From Sphingobacteriales bacterium 50-39 (lineage in GTDB: Bacteria; Bacteroidota; Bacteroidia; Chitinophagales; Chitinophagaceae), in assembly GCA_001898505.1 (NCBI GenBank), contig MKTZ01000001.1, forward strand, positions 930,001 to 994,000: a stretch of DNA of 64,000 bases, in the 5' to 3' direction. Within the stretch, counting starts at the first letter, position 1, and the number at the start of each line of letters is the position of its first letter. The notes under the pieces are model-generated. The model was not told the origin of the DNA and did not search any database. It saw only the letters and a list, made by a program, of their open reading frames with translations. Position numbers and translations under genes: made by a program. Below are positions 16,208 to 24,109 of the stretch, piece by piece.

Positions 16208-17717
16208 AAGTCAATAATGGCTTTTGCCAGCTGCCTGCAGCAACCCAAACCGATACCGTCCCCGCACTGACATGAAATTCTCCACGCCCTTCCTGGTCGA
16301 TAGTGACCTCACCGGGATATTTCCCCAGCCAATCCACGAACTTCTTATCTGTATGCGCTTTGCCAATCTCCATCGTCAAAACGCCGGCGTCCCCGTTGCT
16401 GAGCAATACAGCGCAACCGGAACCCGCATGTTCTCCATCTCCCTCCCGGGTCCATCCGATGCAATTGGCGTGGTCAAAGTAATCGCGTTGCCGGCCATAG
16501 GCGAATCGCTTCCTGGCCAGTAACAGTTTATCAATATTCTCACAGGCTGGAAGGAATATTTCATATTCCTGTCCATCATGTCCCTTGTCCTTGTAGGTGG
16601 AGCTATATATGTCCGTATAAAAGACACAGGGATAGCCTTTTTCCCGCAGCAGGATCAGGGCGTAGGCAAGGGGTTTGAACCAGTGTTCTACCGGCGCCTC
16701 CAGCGATTGGAGGGGCTGAGTATCGTGGTTCTCTACCACCGTGACCGACAGATCGGGCCTGGCTGCTACCAGGGCCTCGTCAAGGATGGTGGTAAGGTCA
16801 TAGTCCTTCCCCGCCCTGGAGGCTTGCTCGAAATTGTGGTGCAGCGAGGCGTCGAAGAGGGACATCCTGCCGGCCGTAGCGTCGATGTATTTCAACAGCA
16901 GAGGCAGGTTCCCAGGCGCCCAGTATTCTCCCACGGCAAAGAATTCCTTTCCCGTGATCTTGCGCATGTGATCCAGCCATTCGTTCTCAAAGGCGGGAGA
17001 AATATGTTTTACCGCATCGAGACGGACCCCGTCGAAGCCCGTTTGTTTCCAATACCATTCTCCCCAACGCTTGAGCTCGTCCATTACGGAGGGATTGCGG
17101 AATTCGATGTCGTCATACATGAGATAGTCGTAATTGCCCTTCTCGTCGTCCACTACTTCTTCCCAGCCATCTCTATAATCGTTGAGGATGCGGTAGATAG
17201 CCGTCTCCTTTGTCTTGTTGTCGAAGTCCACTCCTGCGAAGCAGCGGAAATCCCATATAAAACCGGAGTATTTCCCTTTTCTACCGGGAAAGGTGAATTT
17301 GGTATAGGCCTCGATATCGAAAGGATCGCTGATAAACTTATTCCTGTCTTCGGGGTCTACCTTACGGACCCTGATCAGCTCATGTTCGTCGGCGCCTGCT
17401 TTATGATTCAATACAATGTCCACATAAACCTGCATACCGGCGTTATGGATGGCCTTGATGGCCTCACTGTACTCCTGCCGGGTGCCGTACTTGGTCCTTA
17501 TGGAATTCTTCTGATCGAACTCCCCCAGGTCGTAGATATCATATACATCATAACCGATGGAGTAGGTGCCATTGGCGCCTTTGAAGGCCGGCGGGAGCCA
17601 GATGGCCGTAAAACCAAGCCCGGCCAGTCCCGGAGCTTCTTTTTTTACTTTTTTCCATAAGCTGCCATCCGTAGGATAATACCAATGAAAAAATTGGAAG
17701 ATGGTGCCGTTTTGCAT
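16206..17717 (-). CDS. Cytoplasmic alpha-amylase, GH13
   Basis: A 503-residue GH13 hydrolase cutting alpha-1,4 glucans. The barrel motifs are complete: D100-to-H105 in VYVDIVLNHK, GFDGVRLDAVKH with nucleophile Asp234, FAVGEYW with acid/base Glu264, and VENHDTQP with Asp332. A small C-terminal beta domain follows. It begins MQNGTIFQFFHWYYP, as in liquefying bacterial amylases, and has no signal peptide, so it is probably intracellular and acts on storage or imported glucans. The ATG at 17717 is preferred to an in-frame start 25 codons upstream that would add an unrelated extension. It overlaps the ribosome site of the histidine kinase gene downstream. Confidence 0.92.
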   Translation of the reverse strand: MQNGTIFQFFHWYYPTDGSLWKKVKKEAPGLAGLGFTAIWLPPAFKGANGTYSIGYDVYDIYDLGEFDQKNSIRTKYGTRQEYSEAIKAIHNAGMQVYVDIVLNHKAGADEHELIRVRKVDPEDRNKFISDPFDIEAYTKFTFPGRKGKYSGFIWDFRCFAGVDFDNKTKETAIYRILNDYRDGWEEVVDDEKGNYDYLMYDDIEFRNPSVMDELKRWGEWYWKQTGFDGVRLDAVKHISPAFENEWLDHMRKITGKEFFAVGEYWAPGNLPLLLKYIDATAGRMSLFDASLHHNFEQASRAGKDYDLTTILDEALVAARPDLSVTVVENHDTQPLQSLEAPVEHWFKPLAYALILLREKGYPCVFYTDIYSSTYKDKGHDGQEYEIFLPACENIDKLLLARKRFAYGRQRDYFDHANCIGWTREGDGEHAGSGCAVLLSNGDAGVLTMEIGKAHTDKKFVDWLGKYPGEVTIDQEGRGEFHVSAGTVSVWVAAGSWQKPLLT

Positions 17718-17945
17718 ACCAGCTATAATAACCAGAATAGTACCACATCCGCGAAAGGGCCGAATGACTGACATTCCAATGTTATCTGACATGTATGGTT
17801 ATGGGATTCTACCCCAGAGTGTAGAAAAAATTGCTCAGGAAATGTATCTGAGAGGTGCGTTGATGCCTTAGGCAGGCTGATCAGAATTTGGCAGGAAATT
17901 TACGATAAGGGAAATAAGGGAGTTGTAAACTTTAAAATCAAGCAT

Positions 17946-18176
17946 ATGAGTACTTCAAAGGTAATAATAGGATTTCTCGTAGGCGCGGCTGTGGGCGGCG
18001 CATTGGGTATCTTACTGGCTCCGGACAAAGGATTGGAAACAAGAAGGAAGATCAGGGAGAAGGGATCTGATATCGGCGACTCGATATCAGAGCTCGGAGA
18101 ATCGATCAAGGACAAAGTCAATGAGATGGTGGATGGTGTAAAGGAAAGCTTTTCCAGGCAGAAAAGCATCGTTTAA
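17946..18176 (+). CDS. YtxH domain protein
   Basis: A 76-residue protein with one glycine-rich membrane segment (residues about 6-25, GFLVGAAVGGALGILLAP) followed by an amphipathic helical tail (SISELGESIKDKVNEMVDGV). This is the YtxH family, small membrane proteins often found with general stress genes. It opens a three-gene cassette: the next gene begins one base after its stop. Function is unknown; an envelope or stress role is inferred from family and neighbours. Confidence 0.82.
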   Translation: MSTSKVIIGFLVGAAVGGALGILLAPDKGLETRRKIREKGSDIGDSISELGESIKDKVNEMVDGVKESFSRQKSIV

Positions 18177-18177
18177 T

Positions 18178-18528
18178 ATGACGAATATGGAAGAACAACG
18201 GCATGATATAGACGCACTGCTGTCCGATGCAGGCGACTACCTTGAGACAAGGACCAATTTATGGAAGCTAAAGGCCATCGAGAGCCTGGCGGATGTATCC
18301 GGGGAACTGGCCTCGGGGTTGGGCATGATCGGCATAGTTGCATTTGTGGTCATGTTGTTCAGCGTGGGATTTGCCTTATTGATCGGCGACCTGCTGGGGA
18401 AAAGTTTTTATGGATTTTTTATTATCGGAGGGGTATATTTCATCTTCGGGCTTATCTGTTATATATGCCGGGGCCGTTGGTTGAAGGAGCCTTTCAGCAA
18501 TCTGCTGATCAGAAAAATCTTAAAATAA
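18178..18528 (+). CDS. Phage-holin family (holin-X type) membrane protein
   Basis: A 116-residue protein with a soluble helical N-terminus and two membrane segments (about residues 42-66 and 73-95). The layout matches the holin-X/Phage_holin_3_6 family, which despite the name is widespread in chromosomes next to YtxH genes and is not evidence of a prophage. It starts one base after the YtxH gene and ends four bases before the next gene, so the three form one operon. Confidence 0.78.
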   Translation: MTNMEEQRHDIDALLSDAGDYLETRTNLWKLKAIESLADVSGELASGLGMIGIVAFVVMLFSVGFALLIGDLLGKSFYGFFIIGGVYFIFGLICYICRGRWLKEPFSNLLIRKILK

Positions 18529-18532
18529 CTCC

Positions 18533-18793
18533 ATGTCAAAGATCAGGAACCTGGAGGAGCTGCGGGAGGCTATACGCGACCTGGAACATCAGAATTATGT
18601 GAGTGAACAGCAACTTCGTAAAAGGGTTGCCGATATTGCCGACAGTCTCAAGCCCATGAACCTGCTGAGAGGGCTTTTCTCACAGGTGGCAGGTGCGGCA
18701 AGCGGTGTAAAAGGGGGGCTTTTTCGTATGGCGGCAGGACTGGTCACCAGCTTCGTAGTGAAGAAATTCTTCAAGAAGAGTATTGCCAAATAG
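18533..18793 (+). CDS. Small helical protein of the YtxH cassette
   Basis: An 86-residue protein with a charged helical N-terminal half (LEELREAIRDLEHQNYVSEQ) and an alanine/glycine-rich hydrophobic second half ending in lysines (VVKKFFKKSIAK). I do not recognise a named family; it probably associates with the membrane together with the two preceding proteins. Four-base spacing to the holin-like gene supports co-translation. The next gene is convergent, 10 bp away. Confidence 0.65.
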   Translation: MSKIRNLEELREAIRDLEHQNYVSEQQLRKRVADIADSLKPMNLLRGLFSQVAGAASGVKGGLFRMAAGLVTSFVVKKFFKKSIAK

Positions 18794-18803
18794 TGCGGCT
18801 ATA

Positions 18804-19205
18804 CTAACGCTTTAGTAAATTGATCAGGCGACGGAGGAGGGCTACTTTGAGCTCTTCTTTGTCGGCTGCGAGTATAGGTGTATAATGATCAGGAGAGATC
18901 GGCAGGGTGTTTTGCAACATCGTGATACGATCTTCATATCCTTCCTTCTTCAAATAGGTGAACACGTGTAACAGGAGTATCTTGTACACGAGAGCCGGCG
19001 GTCTTGTTTCATCGAAAAGTTCGTGACTATTCTTCCAGAGGTCGATAAAAACAGTGACCGTAAGATCTTCCAATTGTTTTTTGTCTGTGAGCCCGGTGAG
19101 TCTTGCTATAGCCGTATAAATAGACGGGCAGTACAGGTCAACGAAATGTTCGAATGCGCTGGTTTTGTCGAGGTCGGCACCATTCATGCGGTACGATTTA
19201 ATCAT
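18804..19205 (-). CDS. Sigma-70 region-2-like protein without region 4
   Basis: A 133-residue protein resembling the first half of an ECF sigma factor: AFEHFVDLYCPSIYTAIARL, then LEDLTVTVFIDLWKN and LVYKILLLHVFTYLKKEG, which correspond to region 2 helices binding core polymerase and the -10 element. After about residue 95 it diverges and stops; region 4 (helix-turn-helix) is missing. The sequence beyond the stop does not restore it. It could be a truncated remnant or a short regulator. An internal ATG at 19187 is an alternative start. Upstream lies the divergent sensor kinase gene. Confidence 0.6.
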   Translation of the reverse strand: MIKSYRMNGADLDKTSAFEHFVDLYCPSIYTAIARLTGLTDKKQLEDLTVTVFIDLWKNSHELFDETRPPALVYKILLLHVFTYLKKEGYEDRITMLQNTLPISPDHYTPILAADKEELKVALLRRLINLLKR

Positions 19206-19254
19206 TAGTAAAAGCTGGTTGGTGGCATGTAACCCGGGGGTAAAACTTTTTTTG

Positions 19255-19277
19255 GGGTCAGTCTTAACGGCTGACCC
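19255..19277. promoter_or_regulatory. Inverted repeat upstream of the sensor kinase
   Basis: GGGTCAG-N9-CTGACCC, a perfect 7-bp inverted repeat, lies nine bases before the TATATTTG -7 box and covers the -33 region of the kinase promoter. There is no T run downstream on either strand, so an operator is more likely than a terminator. Confidence 0.45.
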
Positions 19278-19286
19278 TAAAACATT

Positions 19287-19294
19287 TATATTTG
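19287..19294 (+). promoter_or_regulatory. TAnnTTTG -7 box of the sensor kinase operon
   Basis: TATATTTG matches the Bacteroidota -7 consensus exactly and lies 15 bases before the ATG at 19310. No clear TTTG -33 element is found at the usual distance; that position is occupied by the inverted repeat. Confidence 0.5.
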
Positions 19295-19309
19295 ATTAAT
19301 TAACCTCCT

Positions 19310-21175
19310 ATGAGCATGATCCTTTTAAAGCCAATCTCCCGACAGGCCTATTGTATATGTATCCTTCTGGTAGTAGCCAGGGGGGCGGCTTTTTCCCAAA
19401 ATTCACCTTCCGAACCTCCTAAAAAACGGCTTGACGGGCTATCGACCCGTTACCGGGAGGGGAAACTCCCCGATACTCTTTATCTCCGGGGGATAGATTC
19501 CATTGCGCCTGATCTATTGAATGACGACAGTCTGGTTGAGGAATTAGCCACTTACCGGCAGATCGCTTTTGGGAATAAGGACCTGGGGAGGAGCAGGATG
19601 ATGTATTACAGATACCTGGCCTATTTTGCCATCAATAAGAACAATTATGGGAGCGCTATTTACTATTCCGAGAAGAACAATGAAGAGTCGGTAAAGATCG
19701 GGGTATTCGAGAAGGAGGGTATCCCGCACAGTGACCTGTTTGCCGTATCGGTGTATCAGAATAATATGGATTATCCCCGGCTGATAGCTAAATATGATGG
19801 GCTCTTGCCCGAGTTGGAGAAGCTACCCGCAAAGGTGTCCGGGGGAAAGATGAGCGGCGAGCAGGGTTATGTGGGTTTGAGCATCATAGGCACAGCCGTA
19901 TGGGCCTTTTATAAGACGCACGATACGGTGCATGCCGAAAGGGGCATCCGGCTTTTCGAGCGGGTGATGGAGGAGGTGAATAAGCAGCCGGAGAAATACA
20001 AGAAGTATCTGACCTATTATAATTATGATTATCATATCATGTGCTACCAGCGGGCCAGGCACGGGGGGCAGATGGATAGTGCGCAGTATTTTTTGGAGCG
20101 AAGCATTGATGAAGTTCGTTCGCCGGATTATTTGAAGCATTTGCAGGCCGCCGGCATGATAGATACTTATTCGGAGGCGTTCGACTTCTTTTACGACCGG
20201 CGGAAGCTGGATAGCGCCCGGTATTATCTGGATGAAGTGCGTAAAATTCCTGACAGCCAGATAGGGTTTGCGGGGATAAGGCAGGGTATTCTTCTGGAAG
20301 GGGAGAGCAAGCTGCTGGCGGCAAAGGGGGACTATCCGGCGGCCTATAGCATGCTGGAAAAATTGTATCGGATGAAGGATTCGGCGCTACATGCGGTGAA
20401 TGCGGATAAAGACAATAATCTGTATGCACTGGCCGAGGCGGAGAATGCCCGTAAAGAGCTGATCCAAACTGAGGCAAAACAGCAGCGAACAGAAAAATTC
20501 AATTTTTTTCTGGTACTGTTCTTTACATTGCTTGTTATAGGAGGGATAGCGGGGTTTTTGATATACCGGAGCGGGCAACGGCAGCGTATGTTGAATCTGC
20601 GGCTGGGGCTGGCGCGGAACTTTCATGATGAGATAGGTCCGATGCTGCTATATGCCAATACGCTGGTAAAAAAAGAGCTGGAGGAGAGGCCTTCTCCCCG
20701 GGTGGAGGAGCTAAAGAGCCAAGTGGCTTATATTATGGAGGCCGTAAGGGGTATTTCCCATGATCTGAAGTCGAATGAGCTTGGTACCGTGGAGGGGCTT
20801 TATAAGGATGTCACTGTACTGCTGGAAAAGATCAGAGATTCCACGGGAATAGATTTTACTATCCGGATGAGTGACGGGAGCCGGGTGTTGGGGCATTTGC
20901 AATATATGAATTTGAGAAAGATCATTGACGAGATGGTCAGCAATTCCATCAAGCATGCGCAATGCAAAAGGATCACGTTAAATTTGAAGGCGACGGGGCG
21001 ACGGCTGCTGATCGTCTATTCGGATGATGGGAAGGGGATGGCGCCTGAGCAGCTGCCGGGTGGGATCGGGATGCAGAATATACAAGAGCGGACGAATTTA
21101 CTGAATGGAGACTTTCAATTGCATAATGCATATCCGGAGGGGTATTTTATCGATGTAACTATTCCGTTGTTATGA
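19310..21175 (+). CDS. Sensor histidine kinase with periplasmic helical sensor (NarL-type)
   Basis: A 621-residue kinase. Residues 1-30 are a signal peptide, residues about 31-395 a helical, TPR-like periplasmic region, residues about 397-419 a membrane segment, then a DHp helix with LARNFHDEIGPMLLYANTL (phospho-acceptor His) and an HATPase_c domain with MVSNSIKHA and DDGKGM. This is the HisKA_3/LytS-NarL style common in Bacteroidota. It overlaps the following response regulator by four bases. The pair stands directly upstream of a GH51 arabinofuranosidase, so a carbohydrate-related signal is possible but unproven. Confidence 0.88.
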   Translation: MSMILLKPISRQAYCICILLVVARGAAFSQNSPSEPPKKRLDGLSTRYREGKLPDTLYLRGIDSIAPDLLNDDSLVEELATYRQIAFGNKDLGRSRMMYYRYLAYFAINKNNYGSAIYYSEKNNEESVKIGVFEKEGIPHSDLFAVSVYQNNMDYPRLIAKYDGLLPELEKLPAKVSGGKMSGEQGYVGLSIIGTAVWAFYKTHDTVHAERGIRLFERVMEEVNKQPEKYKKYLTYYNYDYHIMCYQRARHGGQMDSAQYFLERSIDEVRSPDYLKHLQAAGMIDTYSEAFDFFYDRRKLDSARYYLDEVRKIPDSQIGFAGIRQGILLEGESKLLAAKGDYPAAYSMLEKLYRMKDSALHAVNADKDNNLYALAEAENARKELIQTEAKQQRTEKFNFFLVLFFTLLVIGGIAGFLIYRSGQRQRMLNLRLGLARNFHDEIGPMLLYANTLVKKELEERPSPRVEELKSQVAYIMEAVRGISHDLKSNELGTVEGLYKDVTVLLEKIRDSTGIDFTIRMSDGSRVLGHLQYMNLRKIIDEMVSNSIKHAQCKRITLNLKATGRRLLIVYSDDGKGMAPEQLPGGIGMQNIQERTNLLNGDFQLHNAYPEGYFIDVTIPLL

Positions 21176-21627
21176 GTGAGGCGCTACCGAAATATGATTC
21201 CGTATTGGTGATCGATGACCATAAGATGGTTATTATAGGGTTGAAGCTGTCGATCGGCGACTTGTTCTCCAATTTTTATCATACCCGGGAAGGGAGTGCG
21301 GGTATAGCTATGGGGAAAAAATATCAGCCGCAGCTGGTCATCGTGGACAATCAATTGCCGGACCTGGCGGGGGATGTCGTCGTGCGGGAGATCAGGCGGT
21401 ACTGTCCGGAGGCCCGTATACTCGGTTATTCCTTTACCATGAATGCAGAGGCTATACGGAAAATGTGTGAAGCGGGGATTCATGGATATGTCGATAAGAG
21501 TGAGGCGGACCTGGAGTTGAGCCACGCCGTGGCCGAGCTTTTGGCTGGGGGAGAATATTTTAGTAAGGAAGCACGCATTCATTTGCCGTCAGCCCGATGC
21601 GGGCCGCCGACTGGCACGGGGAATTAA
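21172..21627 (+). CDS. Response regulator, receiver domain without DNA-binding domain
   Basis: A 151-residue protein with a NarL-type receiver: acidic pair in VLVIDDHKM, phospho-acceptor Asp in LVIVDNQLPD, and Lys in YVDKSE. After VAELLAGGEYFSKEA, where a LuxR-type helix-turn-helix normally begins, the chain ends within 20 residues (RCGPPTGTGN). No helix-turn-helix is encoded in the 55 bases to the next gene in any frame that I can read, so the domain is absent rather than frameshifted. It overlaps the kinase gene by four bases and is surely its partner; how output is achieved is unclear. Confidence 0.82.
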   Translation: MSEALPKYDSVLVIDDHKMVIIGLKLSIGDLFSNFYHTREGSAGIAMGKKYQPQLVIVDNQLPDLAGDVVVREIRRYCPEARILGYSFTMNAEAIRKMCEAGIHGYVDKSEADLELSHAVAELLAGGEYFSKEARIHLPSARCGPPTGTGN

Positions 21628-21682
21628 ATGTCAGAATTACAATTTTAAATTATTATCTTTAAGGAGTCTAAATCGACGCCAT

Positions 21683-23644
21683 ATGAAGAGACTCCTGCTC
21701 TGCGCCTTTTGCCTGTGTCAGGCATCTGCTTTTTCCCAAGACCTTACTGTCCGGGCGGATCGTCCCGGTGCTGCTATTTCACCAACGATGTGGGGGATCT
21801 TTTTCGAGGATATCAATATGGCTGCGGATGGAGGGTTGTATGCGGAGCTGGTGAAGAACCGGAGCTTCGAGTTCAATGCGCCATTGATGGGCTGGAAGGA
21901 GCATAGTACTACTCCGGGAGATGGAAGTATTCTGGTGTTGAACCGGGGGGAGGAGAATCCTGCGAATCCCCGCTATGTTCGTATATCGCACATTACGGAT
22001 GGGGCTTATGGGCTTTCGAATGAAGGATTTCGGGGGATGGGCATTAAGAAGGATGAGCAATATCATTTCTCTATCTGGACCCGTATGCATCGGGGAACGG
22101 GTATCGGCTTGCGTCTGGAGCTGGTGGGGCCGGACGGGCAGAAGATCGCCACAGCGCGGTTGAAGCCTGCTGGTGGCGAGGGCTGGCAAAAAGATACCGT
22201 GAGCCTGGCAGCTGGCGCTACGGAGCCCAAGGCGCAATTATATATGTGGATAGAGGGGCAGGGGAGCATCGATGTGGATATGGTATCGTTGTTCCCGCAT
22301 CATACCTGGAAGGAGCGGCCGGGTGGGTTGCGAGCTGACCTGGTGCAACTGCTGGCGGATATGAAACCTGGCTTTATCAGATTCCCCGGGGGATGTATCG
22401 TAGAGGGGCGTGATCTGTCCAACAGGTATCAATGGAAGAATACGGTGGGGAAGGTAGAGGACCGGAAGCTGATCATCAATCGCTGGAATACGGAGTTTGC
22501 GCACCGCCTGACCCCTGACTATTTCCAGTCGTTTGGTCTGGGGTTCTTTGAATATTTCCAATTGGCGGAGGACATCGGCGCCGAGCCGCTGCCTATCCTC
22601 AACTGTGGGATGGCCTGTCAATTCAACACGGCCGAGGTAGTGGCGGCAGATGAGCTGGGTCCCTATATACAGGATGCGCTCGACCTGATCGAATTTGCCA
22701 ACGGACCTGTGTCGGGCAAGTGGGGTGGGTTGAGGGCTGCCATGGGGCATCCGGAGCCCTTCCATTTAAAAATGATGGGTGTGGGTAATGAGCAATGGGG
22801 GCCGCAATACGTAGAGCATTACACTATATTCACCAAGGCCATCAAGGACAAATATCCCGATATACGGCTAGTCAATAGTGTGGGGCCCAACCCTGACGGG
22901 GATCTGTTCAATTTCCTCAACGACACGTTGCGGAAGCTGCATGCGGACATATTGGATGAGCACTATTACCGGCAGCCGGAGTGGTTCCTGCAGAATGCGG
23001 GGCGGTATGATCATTATGACCGCAGCGGACCGAAGATCTTTGCCGGGGAGTATGCGGCGCAAAGCAAGGCGGTGGTATCACCTCAAAATAAGAATGACTG
23101 GCAGTGCGCCCTTTCGGAGGCGGCTTATATGACCGGACTGGAGCGGAATGCGGATGTGGTGCAAATGGCATCCTATGCGCCCCTTTTTGCTCATGTGGAA
23201 GGATGGCAGTGGACGCCTGATCTGATCTGGTTTGACAATCTGAGGAGCTATGGGACCCCGAACTATTATGTGCAGAAGATCTTCTCTGCAAACAAGGGGT
23301 CCGTGGTGGTGCCTTTGTCGCGGGCGGGTGCGCCGCTGGAAGGGCAGAATGGGTTGTATGGGTCGGCGACGTTGGATAATAAGACGGAGGAGCTGGTATT
23401 GAAGCTGGTGAATACGACGGACAGGCCGATGAATCCTTCCATCAGGGTGGAGGGTGTGAAGAAGCTGCCGGGGCGTGCGTATAATGAAAGCATAAAGGCG
23501 ACGGGATTAGATAAGACTAATTCTTTGGATGATCCGAAGGCGGTGAGTTCGAAGAAAGAGGCTATTTCTTTTAGAAAGGGGAATGTGTTTAGCCCTGTGT
23601 TACTACCTTATTCAGTGAATGTGGTGCGGATAATGATACATTAA
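21683..23644 (+). CDS. Alpha-L-arabinofuranosidase, GH51
   Basis: A 653-residue exported enzyme that removes alpha-L-arabinofuranosyl groups from arabinan or arabinoxylan. Residues 1-19 are a signal peptide (ends AFSQ). A carbohydrate-binding-like beta domain covers about residues 65-190, followed by the TIM barrel with acid/base Glu in GVGNEQWG (near 370) and nucleophile Glu in FAGEYAAQ (near 456), and a C-terminal beta domain. GIFFEDINMAADGGLYAEL near residue 38 is typical of the family. TATCTTTA at 21654-21661 is a possible -7 box. It is preceded by the kinase/regulator pair and followed by a terminator. Confidence 0.94.
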   Translation: MKRLLLCAFCLCQASAFSQDLTVRADRPGAAISPTMWGIFFEDINMAADGGLYAELVKNRSFEFNAPLMGWKEHSTTPGDGSILVLNRGEENPANPRYVRISHITDGAYGLSNEGFRGMGIKKDEQYHFSIWTRMHRGTGIGLRLELVGPDGQKIATARLKPAGGEGWQKDTVSLAAGATEPKAQLYMWIEGQGSIDVDMVSLFPHHTWKERPGGLRADLVQLLADMKPGFIRFPGGCIVEGRDLSNRYQWKNTVGKVEDRKLIINRWNTEFAHRLTPDYFQSFGLGFFEYFQLAEDIGAEPLPILNCGMACQFNTAEVVAADELGPYIQDALDLIEFANGPVSGKWGGLRAAMGHPEPFHLKMMGVGNEQWGPQYVEHYTIFTKAIKDKYPDIRLVNSVGPNPDGDLFNFLNDTLRKLHADILDEHYYRQPEWFLQNAGRYDHYDRSGPKIFAGEYAAQSKAVVSPQNKNDWQCALSEAAYMTGLERNADVVQMASYAPLFAHVEGWQWTPDLIWFDNLRSYGTPNYYVQKIFSANKGSVVVPLSRAGAPLEGQNGLYGSATLDNKTEELVLKLVNTTDRPMNPSIRVEGVKKLPGRAYNESIKATGLDKTNSLDDPKAVSSKKEAISFRKGNVFSPVLLPYSVNVVRIMIH

Positions 23645-23725
23645 ATATTTCCTGATAGTGATAGTACTTATGTTGCGGCGTGGTGTTTTATTGGGATAGT
23701 TTTCTCATGTGAATCTCACTATGCC

Positions 23726-23754
23726 GGCGGGTTGATCTCAACCTGCCTTTTTTT
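23726..23754 (+). terminator. Intrinsic terminator of the arabinofuranosidase gene
   Basis: GGCGGGTTG (23726-23734) pairs with CAACCTGCC (23739-23747) through nine base pairs with one G-T, leaving a four-base loop, and seven T residues follow (23748-23754). It lies about 80 bases after the GH51 stop. Confidence 0.85.
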
Positions 23755-23775
23755 GATTGAGACTTTGGCGAGCTT

Positions 23776-23949
23776 ATCGGTCCTGGCGGACCGATGGGCC
23801 CTTCGGGCCTGGCGTTGGCCTTCGGCCAACTGAATATTTTACGCGGACGCTAATAGATTGTCCTTCGGACTTTGCGCCTGTGGCGCAAAAAGGTCGGGCA
23901 TCGCGGCTGTGCCGCGATTTGGCGCGATCTTTGTGGCAATTTGTCACAA
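23776..23949. repeat. Tandem array of short triloop hairpins
   Basis: Within 174 bases there are: ATCGGTCC-TGGC-GGACCGAT (23776-23795), GGCCC-TTC-GGGCC (23797-23809), GTTGGCC-TTC-GGCCAAC (23814-23830), GTCC-TTC-GGAC (23860-23870), TTTGCGCC-TGT-GGCGCAAA (23871-23889), ATCGCGGC-TGT-GCCGCGAT (23900-23918) and TTGTGGCA-ATT-TGTCACAA (23931-23949, one G-T). All but the first have three-base loops, TTC or TGT in five of them. Stems differ in sequence, so these are not copies of one repeat; it is the design that recurs. REP-like element, structured RNA, or a boundary element between convergent genes are the possibilities. Not a CRISPR array: no constant repeat and no spacers. Confidence 0.8.
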
Positions 23950-24109
23950 TAATCTAACTCCAGCTGTCCTCTACGATATTCTCCTGTGATCAACCCCCTG
24001 AAAGTTCCGTTGGCGGACTTGTATTAGTGTGTGCAAAAGCATCATCAGTTTCAGAGTAATGTACGGCCTACTGACCCCCGTTACATTACTTTTTTTTGCC
24101 CATGGGTGA

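Larger units (their letters stand above)
23645..24109. other. 465-bp convergent gap with terminator and hairpin array
   Basis: The gap lies between the 3' ends of the GH51 gene and the Omp85-type gene. It contains one intrinsic terminator (23726-23754) and, from 23776 to 23949, at least seven consecutive short hairpins; no gene is credible. A reading of 66 codons across the array is composed of the palindromes and has no protein features. The last 160 bases show nothing I can name. Confidence 0.7.

Noticed and set aside
18178-18528. Prophage remnant because of a holin-like gene
   Set aside because: Holin-X-like proteins next to YtxH are chromosomal cassettes; no other phage gene, att site or integrase is nearby.
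23776-23949. CRISPR array
   Set aside because: The hairpins have different stems, no constant repeat and no regular spacers; no cas genes are in the window.
23757-23957. 66-codon reading across the hairpin array
   Set aside because: It consists of the palindromes themselves; alternating Arg/Gly/Pro composition is due to the repeats.
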